From the NCBI RefSeq assembly GCF_003113265.1, contig NZ_PUIV01000002.1, forward strand, positions 151,867 through 215,866: a stretch of 64,000 bases of DNA, given 5' to 3'. Under the pieces are notes generated by a model. That model was not told the DNA's origin. It did not search any database and saw only the letters and a program-made list of their open reading frames with translations. Shown here piece by piece: positions 46,836 through 56,538 of the stretch. The position numbers were made by a program, and so were the translations under genes. The stretch comes from Methylosinus sporium. Lineage in GTDB: Bacteria; Pseudomonadota; Alphaproteobacteria; Rhizobiales; Beijerinckiaceae. How positions within the stretch are numbered: position 1 is the stretch's first letter; every line of letters starts with the position of its first letter.

Positions 46836-48313
46836 GCGAGATCGTCGTCGCGAAAGCGCGCGCCGCCCAGGAGCCCGCCGGCCGCTGGCGCGTCGCCCGC
46901 GCCGTGGCTCTCAAGGAATGGGCGGAGCTGCGCCGGGACAGCCGCCTCGCTTGGCTGTTCGGCCTCGTCTTCCTGCTGATGCTGGGCGCGCTCGCTTTCG
47001 GCGCCGCGCAGCATATGCGGCTGGATCGCGAGCGCGCCGCCGCCGCCGCGACCGACCGCGCGCTGTGGACAGGGCAGGGCGCGAAAAACCCGCACGCCGC
47101 CGCGCATTTCGGCCAATACGCGTTCAAGCCGCAGAGCCCGCTGGCGCTCGCCGATCCGGGCGTCGACGCCTATGTCGGCGAGGCCGTCTGGCTGGAGGCG
47201 CATAAGCAGAATGAGGCGCAATTTCGCGCGGCGCGCGACGCCGGCGTCGGCGCGCGGCTCGGGGGCCTCTCCTTCGCTTTCGTGCTGCAGACGATCATGC
47301 CGCTCGTCGCCGTGCTGCTCGGCTTCGCCGGTTTCGCCGGCGAGCGCGAGCGCGGCACATTGCGCCAGCTGATGAGCCTCGGCGCCTCGCCCGTCGATAT
47401 TCTCGCCGGCAAGGCGCTCGCCGCGCTCGGCGCGCTTTCGGTCCTGCTCATTCCGGCTTTCGCCGCGGCCGTGCTGGCGACGCTCCTCCTCGCCGATCAT
47501 GATTTCTCCGTCGCCGATCAGCTCGAGCGTCTTTTGGCGCTCTCCTTCGGCTATGGCCTCTATCTCGCCGGCTTCGTTTTTCTCGCGCTCGGCGTTTCGG
47601 CTTTCGCCAAATCCACGCGCACGGCGCTGGTGCTCCTGCTGGCCTTCTGGCTCGCCAATTGTTTTCTCGCGCCGCGCGTGATGACCGATGTCGCCAAGCG
47701 CGCCGCGCCGCTGCCCACCGCGCTCGAGTTCCGCAACACCATCGCCGAGGACAAGAACAAGACCTTCGGCCATGACGAGACGCATCCGAGCTTCATCGCC
47801 TTTCGCGACAGCGTGCTGGCGCAATATGGCGTCTCGCGCATAGAGGATCTGCCGGTCAATTTCCGCGGCCTCGCGCTGCGCAAGGACGACGAGAACGGCT
47901 TCGTCATTTTCGACAAGCATTTCGGCGCGCTGCAGGCCGCCTTCGACGCGCAGGACAGGCTGCGCGCGGCGCCGGGCTTTCTCTTCCCCGCGCTCGCCAT
48001 GCAGCCCTTCTCGACGAGCTTCTCGGGAACGGATTCCTGGCATCAATATGATTTCGCCACCGCGGCGGAGGCGCACAGGCGCCGCATTCAGACGGCGGCG
48101 AGCGAGGACCTCATCCATAATGCGCGCTATGGCGACGCTTCCTATGTCGCGTCACGCGATATGTGGGAGCGCATTCCCTCCTTCGATTACGCCGCGCCGG
48201 CCGTCTCCTTCGCGCTCTCCCATGCGCGCGGCGATCTCGTCGCGCTCGCGCTCTGGGCCGTGCTGACCGCGGCGCTCGCCGGCTTCGCCGCGCGACGCCT
48301 CAGACCCCTGTGA
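46832..48313 (+). CDS. ABC-2 type permease (DUF3526-like), first subunit
   Basis: A 493-residue membrane protein: one N-terminal transmembrane segment (about 38-58), a large extracytoplasmic domain in two parts, a cluster of membrane helices at about 145-300, and one helix at the end (LVALALWAVLTAALAGFAARRL). ABC-2 permease features are WAELRRDSRLAWLF, FAGERERGTLRQLMSLGASPVDILAGK. Two large soluble domains match DUF3526 proteins. It is translationally coupled to the ATPase gene and is 8 bases from the second permease gene. Confidence 0.85.
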   Translation: MSEIVVAKARAAQEPAGRWRVARAVALKEWAELRRDSRLAWLFGLVFLLMLGALAFGAAQHMRLDRERAAAAATDRALWTGQGAKNPHAAAHFGQYAFKPQSPLALADPGVDAYVGEAVWLEAHKQNEAQFRAARDAGVGARLGGLSFAFVLQTIMPLVAVLLGFAGFAGERERGTLRQLMSLGASPVDILAGKALAALGALSVLLIPAFAAAVLATLLLADHDFSVADQLERLLALSFGYGLYLAGFVFLALGVSAFAKSTRTALVLLLAFWLANCFLAPRVMTDVAKRAAPLPTALEFRNTIAEDKNKTFGHDETHPSFIAFRDSVLAQYGVSRIEDLPVNFRGLALRKDDENGFVIFDKHFGALQAAFDAQDRLRAAPGFLFPALAMQPFSTSFSGTDSWHQYDFATAAEAHRRRIQTAASEDLIHNARYGDASYVASRDMWERIPSFDYAAPAVSFALSHARGDLVALALWAVLTAALAGFAARRLRPL

Positions 48314-48321
48314 GGCCCGCC

Positions 48322-49773
48322 ATGACTCTCTCTGCATTTCTCGCCGCATGGCGGTTCGAATGGCGGCTTCTGCGGCGCGACGCCGCCGCATGGGCCGTGC
48401 TCGCGGCGATCGCGACAATGAGCGCGCTCGCCTTTTTCGACGGCGCCGAGCGCATCGCCGCGCAAAAAGCGGCGATAGAGGATGCGCGGCGCGACGAGAC
48501 TCTGCGTCTCGATTCATTGCGCAAGACGCTCGCCGATTTGGACGCCGGCCGTGTGAAGGGCGAGACGCCGCCCTATCGCGATCCGCGCAACGCGGTCTTC
48601 GTCGGCGGCGGCTCTGCGGCGGCGGTGGCGGCGTTGGAGCCGACCCCGCTCGCGATCGTCGCCACAGGGCAGAGCGATCTTTTCCCCGCCGCGCTCAAAG
48701 TGACGAGCGGGACCAAGGACAGTTTCCTCTTCGCCGATGAGATCGAGAATCCGGCGCATCTCGCCAGCGGCTCGATCGATCTCTCCTTCGTGCTGGTCTT
48801 CGTCTTTCCTCTGGCGATTCTCGCGCTCTGCTTCGATCTTTCGGCCGGCGAGCGCGAGAAGGGCACGCTCGCTCTGAAGCTCGCCAGCGCGGAGAGCCCG
48901 ACCGCCGTTCTGCTCGGCAAGCTCGCGGCGCGGGCCGGCCTGCCGATATTGGCGATGATCGCGGCGACCTGCGCCGGCGTCTATCTGCTGCGTGGGGCCG
49001 AGCCCTTCGCTTCCTGCGCCTTCGCGCTGCTCATCGCGGCGATCTTCGCCTATGGCGCCTTTTGGGCGTTGCTCGCGGCCGTCGTCGACAGTTTCGGCAA
49101 AAGCTCCGCCTATAATGCGCTGGCGCTCATCGCCGTCTGGGCCGGCCTCACAATGATCGCGCCCGCCGCCGTCAACACGCTCGCCGACGCGCTCTATCCA
49201 GCGCCTTCCCGCTCGGAAATGACGCTGGCCGCGCGCGCCGCCACGACCGACGCCGATCGCGAGCGCGACGCCGCTCTCGCCCGCTACGCCGAGGAGCACC
49301 CCGACGCCACGGCGACGGAGATGAAGCTGGGCGACGCCAAGGAGCGCACCATTCGCCGCCTCGCCGCGCTGGAGACGGCCAACGCCCGCGTCGAGGAAGT
49401 GATGGCGCGTCACGAGGCGCAGCTCGCCCGCCAGCGCGCGCTCGCCGATCAATTGTCCTTTCTCTCGCCGGCGCTGCTGATGTATCGCTCGGTCGCCGAT
49501 ATCGCCGGCGCGGGCGACCGCCGCTATGCGGAATTCTCCGCGCGGCTCGATGACTTCCACAAGCGCTGGCGCGATTTCTTCTGGTCGCGCGCCCATGCCG
49601 GCCAAGCGCTGACACAGGCCGATTACGCCGCTCTGCCGCGCTTCTCCGCGAGCGCGGATGTGGCGAGCGCTTCGGCCGGCGTCGCCTCGGCGCTCGCGGC
49701 CGGCGTCGGGCTGCCGGCTCTGCTGCTCGCCGTGCTGGCGTGGCGGGGGCTGCGGCGCTGCAAGGCGGCGTGA
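48322..49773 (+). CDS. ABC-2 type permease (DUF3526-like), second subunit
   Basis: A 483-residue paralogue of the preceding permease with the same layout: an N-terminal helix, the motif FDLSAGEREKGTLALKLASAESPTAVLLGKLAARAG, a helix cluster at about 155-300, a soluble domain with charged helices (about 300-440) and a final helix. It would pair with the first subunit around the ATPase. ATG 48322 is chosen because it starts at the family position ([15 protein letters not shown]); the frame extends upstream into the previous gene. Confidence 0.85.
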   Translation: MTLSAFLAAWRFEWRLLRRDAAAWAVLAAIATMSALAFFDGAERIAAQKAAIEDARRDETLRLDSLRKTLADLDAGRVKGETPPYRDPRNAVFVGGGSAAAVAALEPTPLAIVATGQSDLFPAALKVTSGTKDSFLFADEIENPAHLASGSIDLSFVLVFVFPLAILALCFDLSAGEREKGTLALKLASAESPTAVLLGKLAARAGLPILAMIAATCAGVYLLRGAEPFASCAFALLIAAIFAYGAFWALLAAVVDSFGKSSAYNALALIAVWAGLTMIAPAAVNTLADALYPAPSRSEMTLAARAATTDADRERDAALARYAEEHPDATATEMKLGDAKERTIRRLAALETANARVEEVMARHEAQLARQRALADQLSFLSPALLMYRSVADIAGAGDRRYAEFSARLDDFHKRWRDFFWSRAHAGQALTQADYAALPRFSASADVASASAGVASALAAGVGLPALLLAVLAWRGLRRCKAA

Positions 49774-49864
49774 GCGACGCTGCGTCGCGGGCGTTTTGCG
49801 CGCCCGCTCCGCGAATTGTGCTATCCTGCCTCGTGAGGGAATAACCAAACAGGCGGGATTCGTC

Positions 49865-50848
49865 TTGCGATCGATCTTCCAAAAGCTCCTGCTCGCGGCG
49901 CTGGTCGCGCTTCTCGCCGTCGCGCCGGCGCGCGCGGCCGACCGGCTCCGCCTCGGGCTGCAGAAGACCGGCTCGGGCGTTTGGGAGCTCACCGTCGTCT
50001 CCGCCTTCGGGCTCGATAAGGAGGCGGGGCTCGAGCTGACGGTCACAGAGCTCGCCAACACCGACGCCGCCAAGATCGCCATTCAGAGCAGCTCCGTCGA
50101 TATCGTCGTCTCCGACTGGCTGTGGGTGGCGCGCCAGCGCGCCGACGGCGCCAAGCTCACCTTCTATCCGCACTCCACCGCCATAGGCGCGCTGATGGCG
50201 CGCGACAAAGCGGTGAAGAGCGTCGCCGATCTCGCCGGCAAGAAGCTCGGCGTCGCCGGCGGCCCGCTCGACAAGAGCTGGCTGCTGCTGCGCGCCTATG
50301 CGCAACGTCAGGGCGTCGATCTCACCAAATCGGCGATCATCGTTTACGGCGCGCCGCCGCTCATCGCCGAGAAAGCCGCCGAGGGCGAGCTGGACGCCGC
50401 GCTCGAATTCTGGAATTTCGCCGCCGATCTCGAGGCGCGCGGCCTCTCCCGCGTCATCGATCTGCGCAAGGTGGAGACGGCGCTCGGCGCCAAGGGCGCG
50501 CCGGTCGTCACCGGCTATGTGTTCGACGAGGGCTTCGCCGCGAAAAGCCCCGCGCCGCTGCTCCGCTTCTTCGCCATGATCGACAAGGCGCGCCATCTGA
50601 TCGCCGCCTCCGACGCCGCCTGGCGCGTCGCCATGCAACGCATTCCGACCAAGGACCCCGCCGTGCTCGCGCTCTATCGCAAGAGCTATGTGGAGGGCAT
50701 TCCTGCCCGCAGCGTCGCGGAGGAGCGGGAGGACGCCGCGGGGCTCTACGCCACTCTCGCGGAGATCGGCGGCGCAGCGCTGGTCGGCTCGGCGAAAACC
50801 TTGCCCGCGGGCACTTTCTACGAGCCCGCGGCGAGCGCGGTGCGGTGA
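49865..50848 (+). CDS. ABC transporter substrate-binding protein (NitT/TauT type)
   Basis: A 327-residue periplasmic binding protein with a signal peptide (about 1-24, ending PARAAD). The body matches the nitrate/sulfonate/taurine family (LRLGLQKTGSGVWELTVVSAFGLDKEAGLELTVTELANTDAAKIAIQSSSVDIVVSDW). No ATG fits; TTG at 49865 gives the signal peptide start MRSIFQKLLLAAL. The ligand cannot be predicted. Its stop overlaps the GTG of the permease gene (gtga). The three genes 49865-52288 form one importer. Confidence 0.85.
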   Translation: MRSIFQKLLLAALVALLAVAPARAADRLRLGLQKTGSGVWELTVVSAFGLDKEAGLELTVTELANTDAAKIAIQSSSVDIVVSDWLWVARQRADGAKLTFYPHSTAIGALMARDKAVKSVADLAGKKLGVAGGPLDKSWLLLRAYAQRQGVDLTKSAIIVYGAPPLIAEKAAEGELDAALEFWNFAADLEARGLSRVIDLRKVETALGAKGAPVVTGYVFDEGFAAKSPAPLLRFFAMIDKARHLIAASDAAWRVAMQRIPTKDPAVLALYRKSYVEGIPARSVAEEREDAAGLYATLAEIGGAALVGSAKTLPAGTFYEPAASAVR

Positions 50849-51600
50849 TCCGCCTCCTGTCGCTGGCGCTGCTGCTGGCGTTCTGGCAGGGCGCGGCGCT
50901 GTTTTCCGATCCGCGCCGCCTGCCGGGGCCGCTGCCTGTCTTCGAGGCGATCGCGCATGAGGCCGAGAGCGGCGCGCTGTTCACCAATCTCGCGGCGACA
51001 CTGGCGCGCGTCGCCGCCGCTTTTCTGCTGGCCATGAGTCTGGGCGCCGCGCTCGGCTACGCCATGGGACGACGGCCGGCGCTGGATCGGCTGTTCGATC
51101 CATGGCTGGTCATTCTCCTCAATCTGCCGGCGCTGGTCGTCATCGTGCTGGCCTATCTCTGGGCCGGCCTCACCGAGGCGGCGGCGGTGGGCGCGGTGGC
51201 GCTCAACAAGCTGCCCAACGCCATCGTCGTGATGCGGGAGGGCGCCCGCGCGCTCGACCACGAGCTGGATGAGATGGCCGATGTCTTCCGCCTGCGCCCG
51301 GCCGCGCGGCTGCGGCATATCGTCTTGCCGCAGCTCGCGCCCTATATCGCGGCGGCGACGCGCTCGGGCCTCTCGCTGGTCTGGAAGATCGTGCTGGTGG
51401 TGGAGCTGATCGGCCGCTCCAATGGCGTCGGCTTCGAGATCAATATGGCGTTTCAGCTTTTCGACGTGCGTTTGCTGCTCGCCTATGCGATTCCCTTCGT
51501 CCTGCTGATGCTCGCCGTCGAAACTCTCCTGGTGCAGCCCTTTGAACGACATGTCTCGCGATGGCGCCGCCGCCCTGCTCGAGGTCAGGGTTTCGCATAA
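50845..51600 (+). CDS. ABC transporter permease (NitT/TauT type)
   Basis: A 251-residue permease with about six transmembrane helices. The EAA loop is seen at HELDEMADVFRLRPAARLRHIVLPQLAPY. The GTG start at 50845 overlaps the binding-protein stop by 4 bases. The 3' end runs 50 bases into the ATPase gene in another frame, which indicates tight coupling. Substrate unknown; partner of the preceding binding protein. Confidence 0.85.
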   Translation: MIRLLSLALLLAFWQGAALFSDPRRLPGPLPVFEAIAHEAESGALFTNLAATLARVAAAFLLAMSLGAALGYAMGRRPALDRLFDPWLVILLNLPALVVIVLAYLWAGLTEAAAVGAVALNKLPNAIVVMREGARALDHELDEMADVFRLRPAARLRHIVLPQLAPYIAAATRSGLSLVWKIVLVVELIGRSNGVGFEINMAFQLFDVRLLLAYAIPFVLLMLAVETLLVQPFERHVSRWRRRPARGQGFA

Positions 51601-52288
51601 GGATTATTCGAGCGCCGGCGCCCGGCCGCAGCGGGCGCTCGAAAACTTCGTGCTTTCGCTTCCCGTCGGCCGCGCCGGCGCGGTCGTCGGCCCGTCCGGC
51701 TGCGGCAAGACGACATTGCTGCGCATCATCGCCGGGCTCGACACGGAATTTTCCGGTGAGGTGACGCTTCCTGCGGGCGGGCGGCTCGGCATGGTGTTTC
51801 AAGAGCCGCGCCTTCTGCCCTGGCGCAGCGTCATCGACAATCTGCGCATCGCCGCGCCGCAGGCCAGCGAGGAGGCGCTCGCCGCTCTGCTCGCCGCGCT
51901 CGAGCTTTCCGAACATGCGCGCCATTTCCCCGGCGAATTGTCGCTCGGCCTCGCGCGCCGCGTCGCCATTGCGCGGGCGCTGGCGATCGAGCCCGATCTG
52001 CTGCTGCTGGACGAGCCTTTCGTCTCGCTCGACGACGCGCTGGCGCGCGATCTGCGCGCGCGCATCGCCGTGCTGATCGACGAGCGCCATGTGACGACGC
52101 TGATCGTTACCCATGATCTGCGCGAGGCGATCGAGCTCGCCGACGTAATTTTTCTTCTGTCGCCGCGCCCTTCGCGCGTCGGCGCGACGCTCAACGTGAC
52201 GACGCCGCGCAAGCTGATGACGAAGGACGTCGCCGATGCGCTGGAAGCGCGGGCGCGCAAGGAGATCGAGGCGATGCGTGGGTGCTGA
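51551..52288 (+). CDS. ABC transporter ATP-binding protein (SsuB/TauB-like) with degenerate signature
   Basis: A 245-residue ATPase. Walker A is GPSGCGKTT, Q-loop MVFQEPRLLPW, Walker B LLLLDEPFVSLDD, H-loop VTHDLREA. The C-loop is unusual: GELSLGLARRVAIARAL in place of LSGGMRQR, so the two signature glycines are not both present. The family start is near ATG 51551; TTG 51542 is an alternative. It energises the importer 49865-51600. Whether the altered C-loop lowers activity is unknown. Confidence 0.85.
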   Translation: MSRDGAAALLEVRVSHKDYSSAGARPQRALENFVLSLPVGRAGAVVGPSGCGKTTLLRIIAGLDTEFSGEVTLPAGGRLGMVFQEPRLLPWRSVIDNLRIAAPQASEEALAALLAALELSEHARHFPGELSLGLARRVAIARALAIEPDLLLLDEPFVSLDDALARDLRARIAVLIDERHVTTLIVTHDLREAIELADVIFLLSPRPSRVGATLNVTTPRKLMTKDVADALEARARKEIEAMRGC

Positions 52289-52290
52289 CG

Positions 52291-52364
52291 CCCTCCCCCG
52301 CTTCGCTTCACGGAGAATTCGCGCGACGCCTGCCGCCTATCCTCTCCCGCGCTAGGGGGGAGGG
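52291..52364. repeat. C/G-rich inverted repeat between convergent genes
   Basis: ccctcccc (52291-52298) and ggggaggg (52357-52364) are inverted, and a second G-rich block (gagggagggg) follows to 52375. It fills the 90 bases between the ABC ATPase gene and the hydrolase gene, so it may terminate both. Composition and the cccgcttcgct stretch resemble the unit at 41123-41162. Confidence 0.45.
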
Positions 52365-52378
52365 TGAGGGAGGGGACG

Positions 52379-52927
52379 CTACAGCTTCGACAGAAAGCCC
52401 GCGAAGCGCAGCGAGCCCTCGGGCCAAGGCCCATGGCCGCTATCGGCGTTGATGTGTCCGGCCGCGCCGGCGTCCACCAGCTCCGCGCCTATGTCCTGCG
52501 CCAAGACCCTCGAGAAATCCGCCTCCGCATTAGGATCGTCGGAACTGGCGACGAGAAGCGCGGGAAAGCGCAGCCGCTCGCGCGGAATCGGCAGAAAGGC
52601 GGGATCGATCGCCGTCAGCTCGGCGATCGCGCGCTCGGAGGGCGGCGCGACGAGGAAGCCGGCGGCGATCTTGTCGCTGCCGCGCGCGGCGACATGCAGC
52701 GCCGCTATGCCGCCGAGCGAATGCGTGACCAGCACCACGGGGCGCGTCGCCGCGGCGATCTCGCGCTCTATGCTCTCGATCCAATCGGGAAAGCGCGGCG
52801 CATCGAAATCCGCCTGCGCCACGCAGCGCGCGGTGGAGAGCTTCTTCGCCCAGCGCGTTTGCCAGTGCTCGAGGCCGGAGCCGCCCAGCCCCGGCAGGAT
52901 CAGAATATCCGCATCCGCAGCGCGCAT
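52379..52927 (-). CDS. RBBP9/YdeN-family alpha/beta hydrolase
   Basis: A 182-residue serine hydrolase-fold protein. The nucleophile elbow is THSLGGIAA (Ser near residue 69), the acid is in SSDDPNAEADFS and the histidine in AGHINADSGHGPWPEG, the arrangement of the RBBP9/YdeN family. Substrate unknown. It is single, between the ABC operon and lysS, with the palindromic element 52962-53055 upstream of its start. Confidence 0.88.
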   Translation of the reverse strand: MRAADADILILPGLGGSGLEHWQTRWAKKLSTARCVAQADFDAPRFPDWIESIEREIAAATRPVVLVTHSLGGIAALHVAARGSDKIAAGFLVAPPSERAIAELTAIDPAFLPIPRERLRFPALLVASSDDPNAEADFSRVLAQDIGAELVDAGAAGHINADSGHGPWPEGSLRFAGFLSKL

Positions 52928-52961
52928 GTTCGTCGCTCCTGTTCCCTTGCTCTAGGACATC

Positions 52962-53055
52962 GTCATCGCGAGGAGCGAAGCGAAGGAGCGAAGCGAAGAA
53001 GCGATCCAGAGGCCGCCTCATGGCTTCTGGATTGCTTCGCTTCGCTCGCAATGAC
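52962..53055. repeat. Palindromic gagcgaagcgaag element
   Basis: A large inverted repeat: gtcatcgcgag-type sequence with two tandem gagcgaagcgaag units and aagcgatccaga on the left, and ctggattgcttcgcttcgctcgcaatgac on the right (shown in part: attgcttcgcttcgctcg). The centre is near 53015. Elements of this kind are common dispersed intergenic repeats in Hyphomicrobiales. It lies between lysS and the hydrolase gene (both minus strand). Confidence 0.65.
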
Positions 53056-53074
53056 AGCCGAAGCCAGCGGCGGC

Positions 53075-54757
53075 CTAAGCGGCCTTCGTCAACTCCCCGG
53101 CGAGCGCCTTGGCGATGAGGCCGCGCGTCTCCTCCACGCCGAACAGCGCGACGAAGGAGCCGAAGCGCGGGCCGCGGCTCTCGCCGAGCAGAACCTCATA
53201 GAGCATGTTGAAGAAATCATTCGACACGCCCGGCCGCTCCGGCGTCGCGCCTTTCGCCTTCAAATCCTGATAGCGCGGCACGGCGCGCGCGACGTCATAG
53301 AGGGCGGTCTGAATATCCTCGGCGCTGGCGTCTTTCGGCAGCGACGCCAGCGTCTCCGACAAAGTCGTCAGCACGTCGCGCTCCACATCGTCGGCGGCGC
53401 GATATTTTTTCGCCGGCCGCACGAAATCGCGAAAGTAAGCAACCGCATAGCCAACGAGCTTGTCCAGACGCGGATGATTCTGCGGCGACACATTCGGCGC
53501 ATAGCGGCGCAGAAAGCCCCACAGCACCGACGAATCTTCGGCATTGGCGACGGTCGCCAGATTGAGCAGCATGGAGAAGGAGATTGCCGTCCCCTTGGCG
53601 TCGCCGTCATGGGCGAGCGTCTCCGGCGCCGGCGGCGCGCCGAAGTGAATGTGCCACGCCGGATTGCCGAGCCGCTCCTTCCACGCCTGCCGCTGATAGG
53701 CCTCGAGGAAGGAGAGGTAATCGTCGACATTGCGCGGAATGACGTCGAAATAGAGCTTCTTCGCCGCGCTCGGCTTTTGAAACATGAATTGCGCGAGGCT
53801 CTCCGGGCTGGCGTAGGTCAGCCACTCCTCGATCGTCAGACCATTGCCCTTGGACTTGGAAATCTTCTGGCCCTTCTCGTCGAGGAAGAGCTCGTAATTG
53901 AAGCCCTCCGGCGGGCGGCCGCCGAGCGCGCGCACGATGGCCGAGGACAGCTTCACTGAATCGATGAGGTCCTTGCCGGCCATCTCGTAATCGACGGAGA
54001 GCGCATACCAGCGCATCGCCCAATCGGGCTTCCACTGCAGCTTGCAATGGCCGCCGGTGACGGGCGTGACGAAGGCTTCGCCGCTCTCGGGATCGCGCCA
54101 GGAGATGGTGCCCGCTGTGGCGTCGATGGAATCGAGCGGAACCTGCATGACGATTCCCGTATGCGGGTGAATCGGCAGGAATGGGGAATATGTCGCCGCG
54201 CGCTCCTCGCGGAAGGTCGGCAGCATGATCTTCATCACCTCCTCATAGCGCGCCAGCATATGCAGCAGCGCCGCGTCGAAGCGGCCCGAGGCGTAATAGT
54301 CCGTCGAGGAGGCGAATTCGTAGCGGAAGCCGAAAGCGTCGAGAAAGGCGCGCAGCCGCGCATTGTTGTGCGCGCCGAAGCTCTCATGCGTGCCGAACGG
54401 GTCCGGCACCTTGGTCAGCGGCTTGCCGAGATGGGCGCGGACCAGCTCCTTATTGGGGATATTGTCGGGCACTTTGCGCAGCCCGTCCATATCGTCCGAG
54501 AAGGCGAGCAGGCGCGTCTCGATCTTTCCCTCGGTCAGCACTTCGAAGGCGTGGCGCACCATGGAGGTGCGCGCCACCTCGCCGAAGGTGCCGATATGCG
54601 GCAGGCCGGAGGGGCCATAGCCGGTCTCGAACAGAACTTTGGTCTGGCCGGTCTCGGCCACACGTTTGACGAGCTTGCGCGCCTCTTCGAACGGCCAGGC
54701 CGGCGAGACGCGGGCGGCTTCGAGGAGATCGGCGGGCAATGGCTCGGACGTGGGCAT
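53075..54757 (-). CDS. lysS: Lysyl-tRNA synthetase, class I (archaeal type)
   Basis: A 560-residue class I LysRS, as is usual in Alphaproteobacteria. The HIGH-like motif is [10 protein letters not shown] (about residues 49-58) and the KMSKS-like motif KISKSKGN (about 292-299). It charges tRNA-Lys with lysine. ATG 54757 ([16 protein letters not shown]) is the family start; the frame is open further upstream. No duplicated class II lysS is in the window. Confidence 0.93.
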   Translation of the reverse strand: MPTSEPLPADLLEAARVSPAWPFEEARKLVKRVAETGQTKVLFETGYGPSGLPHIGTFGEVARTSMVRHAFEVLTEGKIETRLLAFSDDMDGLRKVPDNIPNKELVRAHLGKPLTKVPDPFGTHESFGAHNNARLRAFLDAFGFRYEFASSTDYYASGRFDAALLHMLARYEEVMKIMLPTFREERAATYSPFLPIHPHTGIVMQVPLDSIDATAGTISWRDPESGEAFVTPVTGGHCKLQWKPDWAMRWYALSVDYEMAGKDLIDSVKLSSAIVRALGGRPPEGFNYELFLDEKGQKISKSKGNGLTIEEWLTYASPESLAQFMFQKPSAAKKLYFDVIPRNVDDYLSFLEAYQRQAWKERLGNPAWHIHFGAPPAPETLAHDGDAKGTAISFSMLLNLATVANAEDSSVLWGFLRRYAPNVSPQNHPRLDKLVGYAVAYFRDFVRPAKKYRAADDVERDVLTTLSETLASLPKDASAEDIQTALYDVARAVPRYQDLKAKGATPERPGVSNDFFNMLYEVLLGESRGPRFGSFVALFGVEETRGLIAKALAGELTKAA

Positions 54758-54940
54758 GATGCGGCTTTTGTTGCGGTTGCGAAGAGGGGCGCACACTATG
54801 GGCGCCGGGCGGAGGCGTCAACGCGCGGGGGGACGAGGATCTCTATTCGTCTAAAGTTATCCGCCACATACAATCGCGGCCACCTTCGAGCCACCATCCC
54901 TCCAACACGTCGTCATCTGGCTTCATATGGAGAGTGGCCT

Positions 54941-55132
54941 TCACTTTTTGAGCGGAATCCTTAAGTCAAAGTGGCCTGCAGCGATTTCATGGCCAAAGCA
55001 AACGTAATTTATGTTTTCGTAGCGAAATGAAATGACAATACTCGGCCCATCAATTCTTGCTTCACAGGAATGGTTTCTTACTATTCCTGAATCCGTATAC
55101 CAATCGATTGTGGATCCTTTAAAGACCGACAT
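54941..55132 (-). CDS. Small hypothetical protein in an AT-richer patch
   Basis: A 63-residue protein (MSVFKGSTIDWYTDSGIVRN) with a beta-rich, protein-like composition (SIVISFRYENINYVCFG) and no membrane segment. gtgagg lies six bases before the ATG. The region 54850-55180 has clearly lower GC than its neighbours, suggesting acquired or relic DNA. No family is recognised. It could be the remnant of a longer gene, since the frame stays open for 18 codons upstream of the ATG. Confidence 0.45.
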   Translation of the reverse strand: MSVFKGSTIDWYTDSGIVRNHSCEARIDGPSIVISFRYENINYVCFGHEIAAGHFDLRIPLKK

Positions 55133-55201
55133 GGAAACCTCACGTTCGCTTTCGTCGCTTTTATTCCGAAATGAGAAAGCACTTCATAACACAGCGACTC
55201 C

Positions 55202-55681
55202 CTACTCCCTGCCTTCCCTCACCCCCAGCTCGTATCCCGTCCACAGCGCGACCGCGGCGAGCGCGACATCCGTGAGCGCCACGGGCCAATAGGGCATCAC
55301 CTCGGCGACGCGCGGCTGCAGCCAGTGCATGGCGCCCGCCACCAGCGCGACGAAGGGCGGGAGTCCGGCCAGCAGCAGCGGCGCGGGACGGCCGAGCGCG
55401 CGGAAGCGCTTGGCCGAGAGATTCACGAAGCTCACCGCGATCAGCAGAATCGCCAGCGCATAGAAGGTGAGATAGGCGTAGGCGGCCACCGTCTGCCAAA
55501 CGAAGAACGGGTCCTTCGCGAGGTCGTGATCCGTATAGGGGAAGAGCGCCAGCCAGATCAGCGTCAGCGGGACGAGCGCGGCGAGGAGGCCGGCTGCGCC
55601 GCAGCGCCAGCCGGCGCGGTCGAGGCTTCCCTCCTCCGTGCGATAGAGGAAGCTCAGGCGCTCGCGCGAGGGAAGCTCCAT
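55202..55681 (-). CDS. DUF805-like membrane protein
   Basis: A 159-residue inner-membrane protein with four hydrophobic segments (about 25-45, 63-86, 99-117 and 130-150). FVNLSAKRFRALGRPAP after the second helix matches DUF805 proteins. The ATG shares one base with the dapD stop codon, so the two are translationally coupled. Function is unknown for the family; the link to dapD is conserved in some relatives as far as I recall. Confidence 0.72.
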   Translation of the reverse strand: MELPSRERLSFLYRTEEGSLDRAGWRCGAAGLLAALVPLTLIWLALFPYTDHDLAKDPFFVWQTVAAYAYLTFYALAILLIAVSFVNLSAKRFRALGRPAPLLLAGLPPFVALVAGAMHWLQPRVAEVMPYWPVALTDVALAAVALWTGYELGVREGRE

Positions 55682-56538
55682 CAGTCCCTCAGCAGCTCGT
55701 TGATCGCCGTCTTGCCGCGCGTCTGCGCGTCGACGGTCTTCACAATGACGGCGCAATAGAGCGACGGCCCGGCCGAGCCGTCCGGCAGCGGCTTGCCCGG
55801 CAGATTGCCCGACACCACCACCGAATAGGGCGGCACATAGCCGATGTGAATCTGGCCGGTGGCGCGGTCGATTACCTTGGTCGAGGCGCCGATGAAGACG
55901 CCCATGGAAATCACCGAGCCTTGGCCGACGACGACGCCCTCGACGATCTCCGAGCGCGCGCCGATGAAGCAATCGTCCTCGATGATGGTGGGGCCGGCCT
56001 GCAGCGGCTCCAGCACGCCGCCGATGCCGACGCCGCCGGAAAGATGCACATTCTTGCCGATCTGCGCGCAGGAGCCGACCGTCGCCCAAGTGTCGACCAT
56101 GGTCCCGGCGTCCACATGGGCGCCGAGATTGACGAAGGAGGGCATCAGAATCACGCCCGGCGCGACGAAGGCGGAGTGACGCACGATCGCGCCCGGCACG
56201 GAGCGAAAGCCCGCGGCCTTATGCTCGGCCGCGCCCCAGCCGGCGAATTTGGAGGGAACCTTGTCCCACCAGCTCGCGCCGCCGGGACCGCCCTCGATCA
56301 CGCTCATATCATTGAGGCGGAAGGAGAGGAGGACCGCCTTCTTCAGCCATTGATTGACCTTCCAGGAGCCGGGGCCGGTCGCGCCCTCGACCTTCTCGGC
56401 GACGCGCAGCTTGCCCGAATCGAGCAGACGCAGCGCGCTCTCGACCGCGTGGCGAATGTCGCCCTGCGTGGAGGCGTCGATATTGGCCCTGTCTTCGAAG
56501 GCGGTGGTGATGAGGTTCTCGAGACCAGTGTGCGGCAT
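55681..56538 (-). CDS. dapD: 2,3,4,5-tetrahydropyridine-2,6-dicarboxylate N-succinyltransferase
   Basis: A 285-residue DapD, the succinylation step of the diaminopimelate/lysine pathway. The N-terminal helical part (1-100) is followed by a left-handed beta-helix of hexapeptide repeats (about 105-240: [30 protein letters not shown] and on) and a C-terminal part with [10 protein letters not shown]. It acts as a cytosolic trimer on succinyl-CoA. The start and length match the family. Confidence 0.96.
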   Translation of the reverse strand: MPHTGLENLITTAFEDRANIDASTQGDIRHAVESALRLLDSGKLRVAEKVEGATGPGSWKVNQWLKKAVLLSFRLNDMSVIEGGPGGASWWDKVPSKFAGWGAAEHKAAGFRSVPGAIVRHSAFVAPGVILMPSFVNLGAHVDAGTMVDTWATVGSCAQIGKNVHLSGGVGIGGVLEPLQAGPTIIEDDCFIGARSEIVEGVVVGQGSVISMGVFIGASTKVIDRATGQIHIGYVPPYSVVVSGNLPGKPLPDGSAGPSLYCAVIVKTVDAQTRGKTAINELLRD

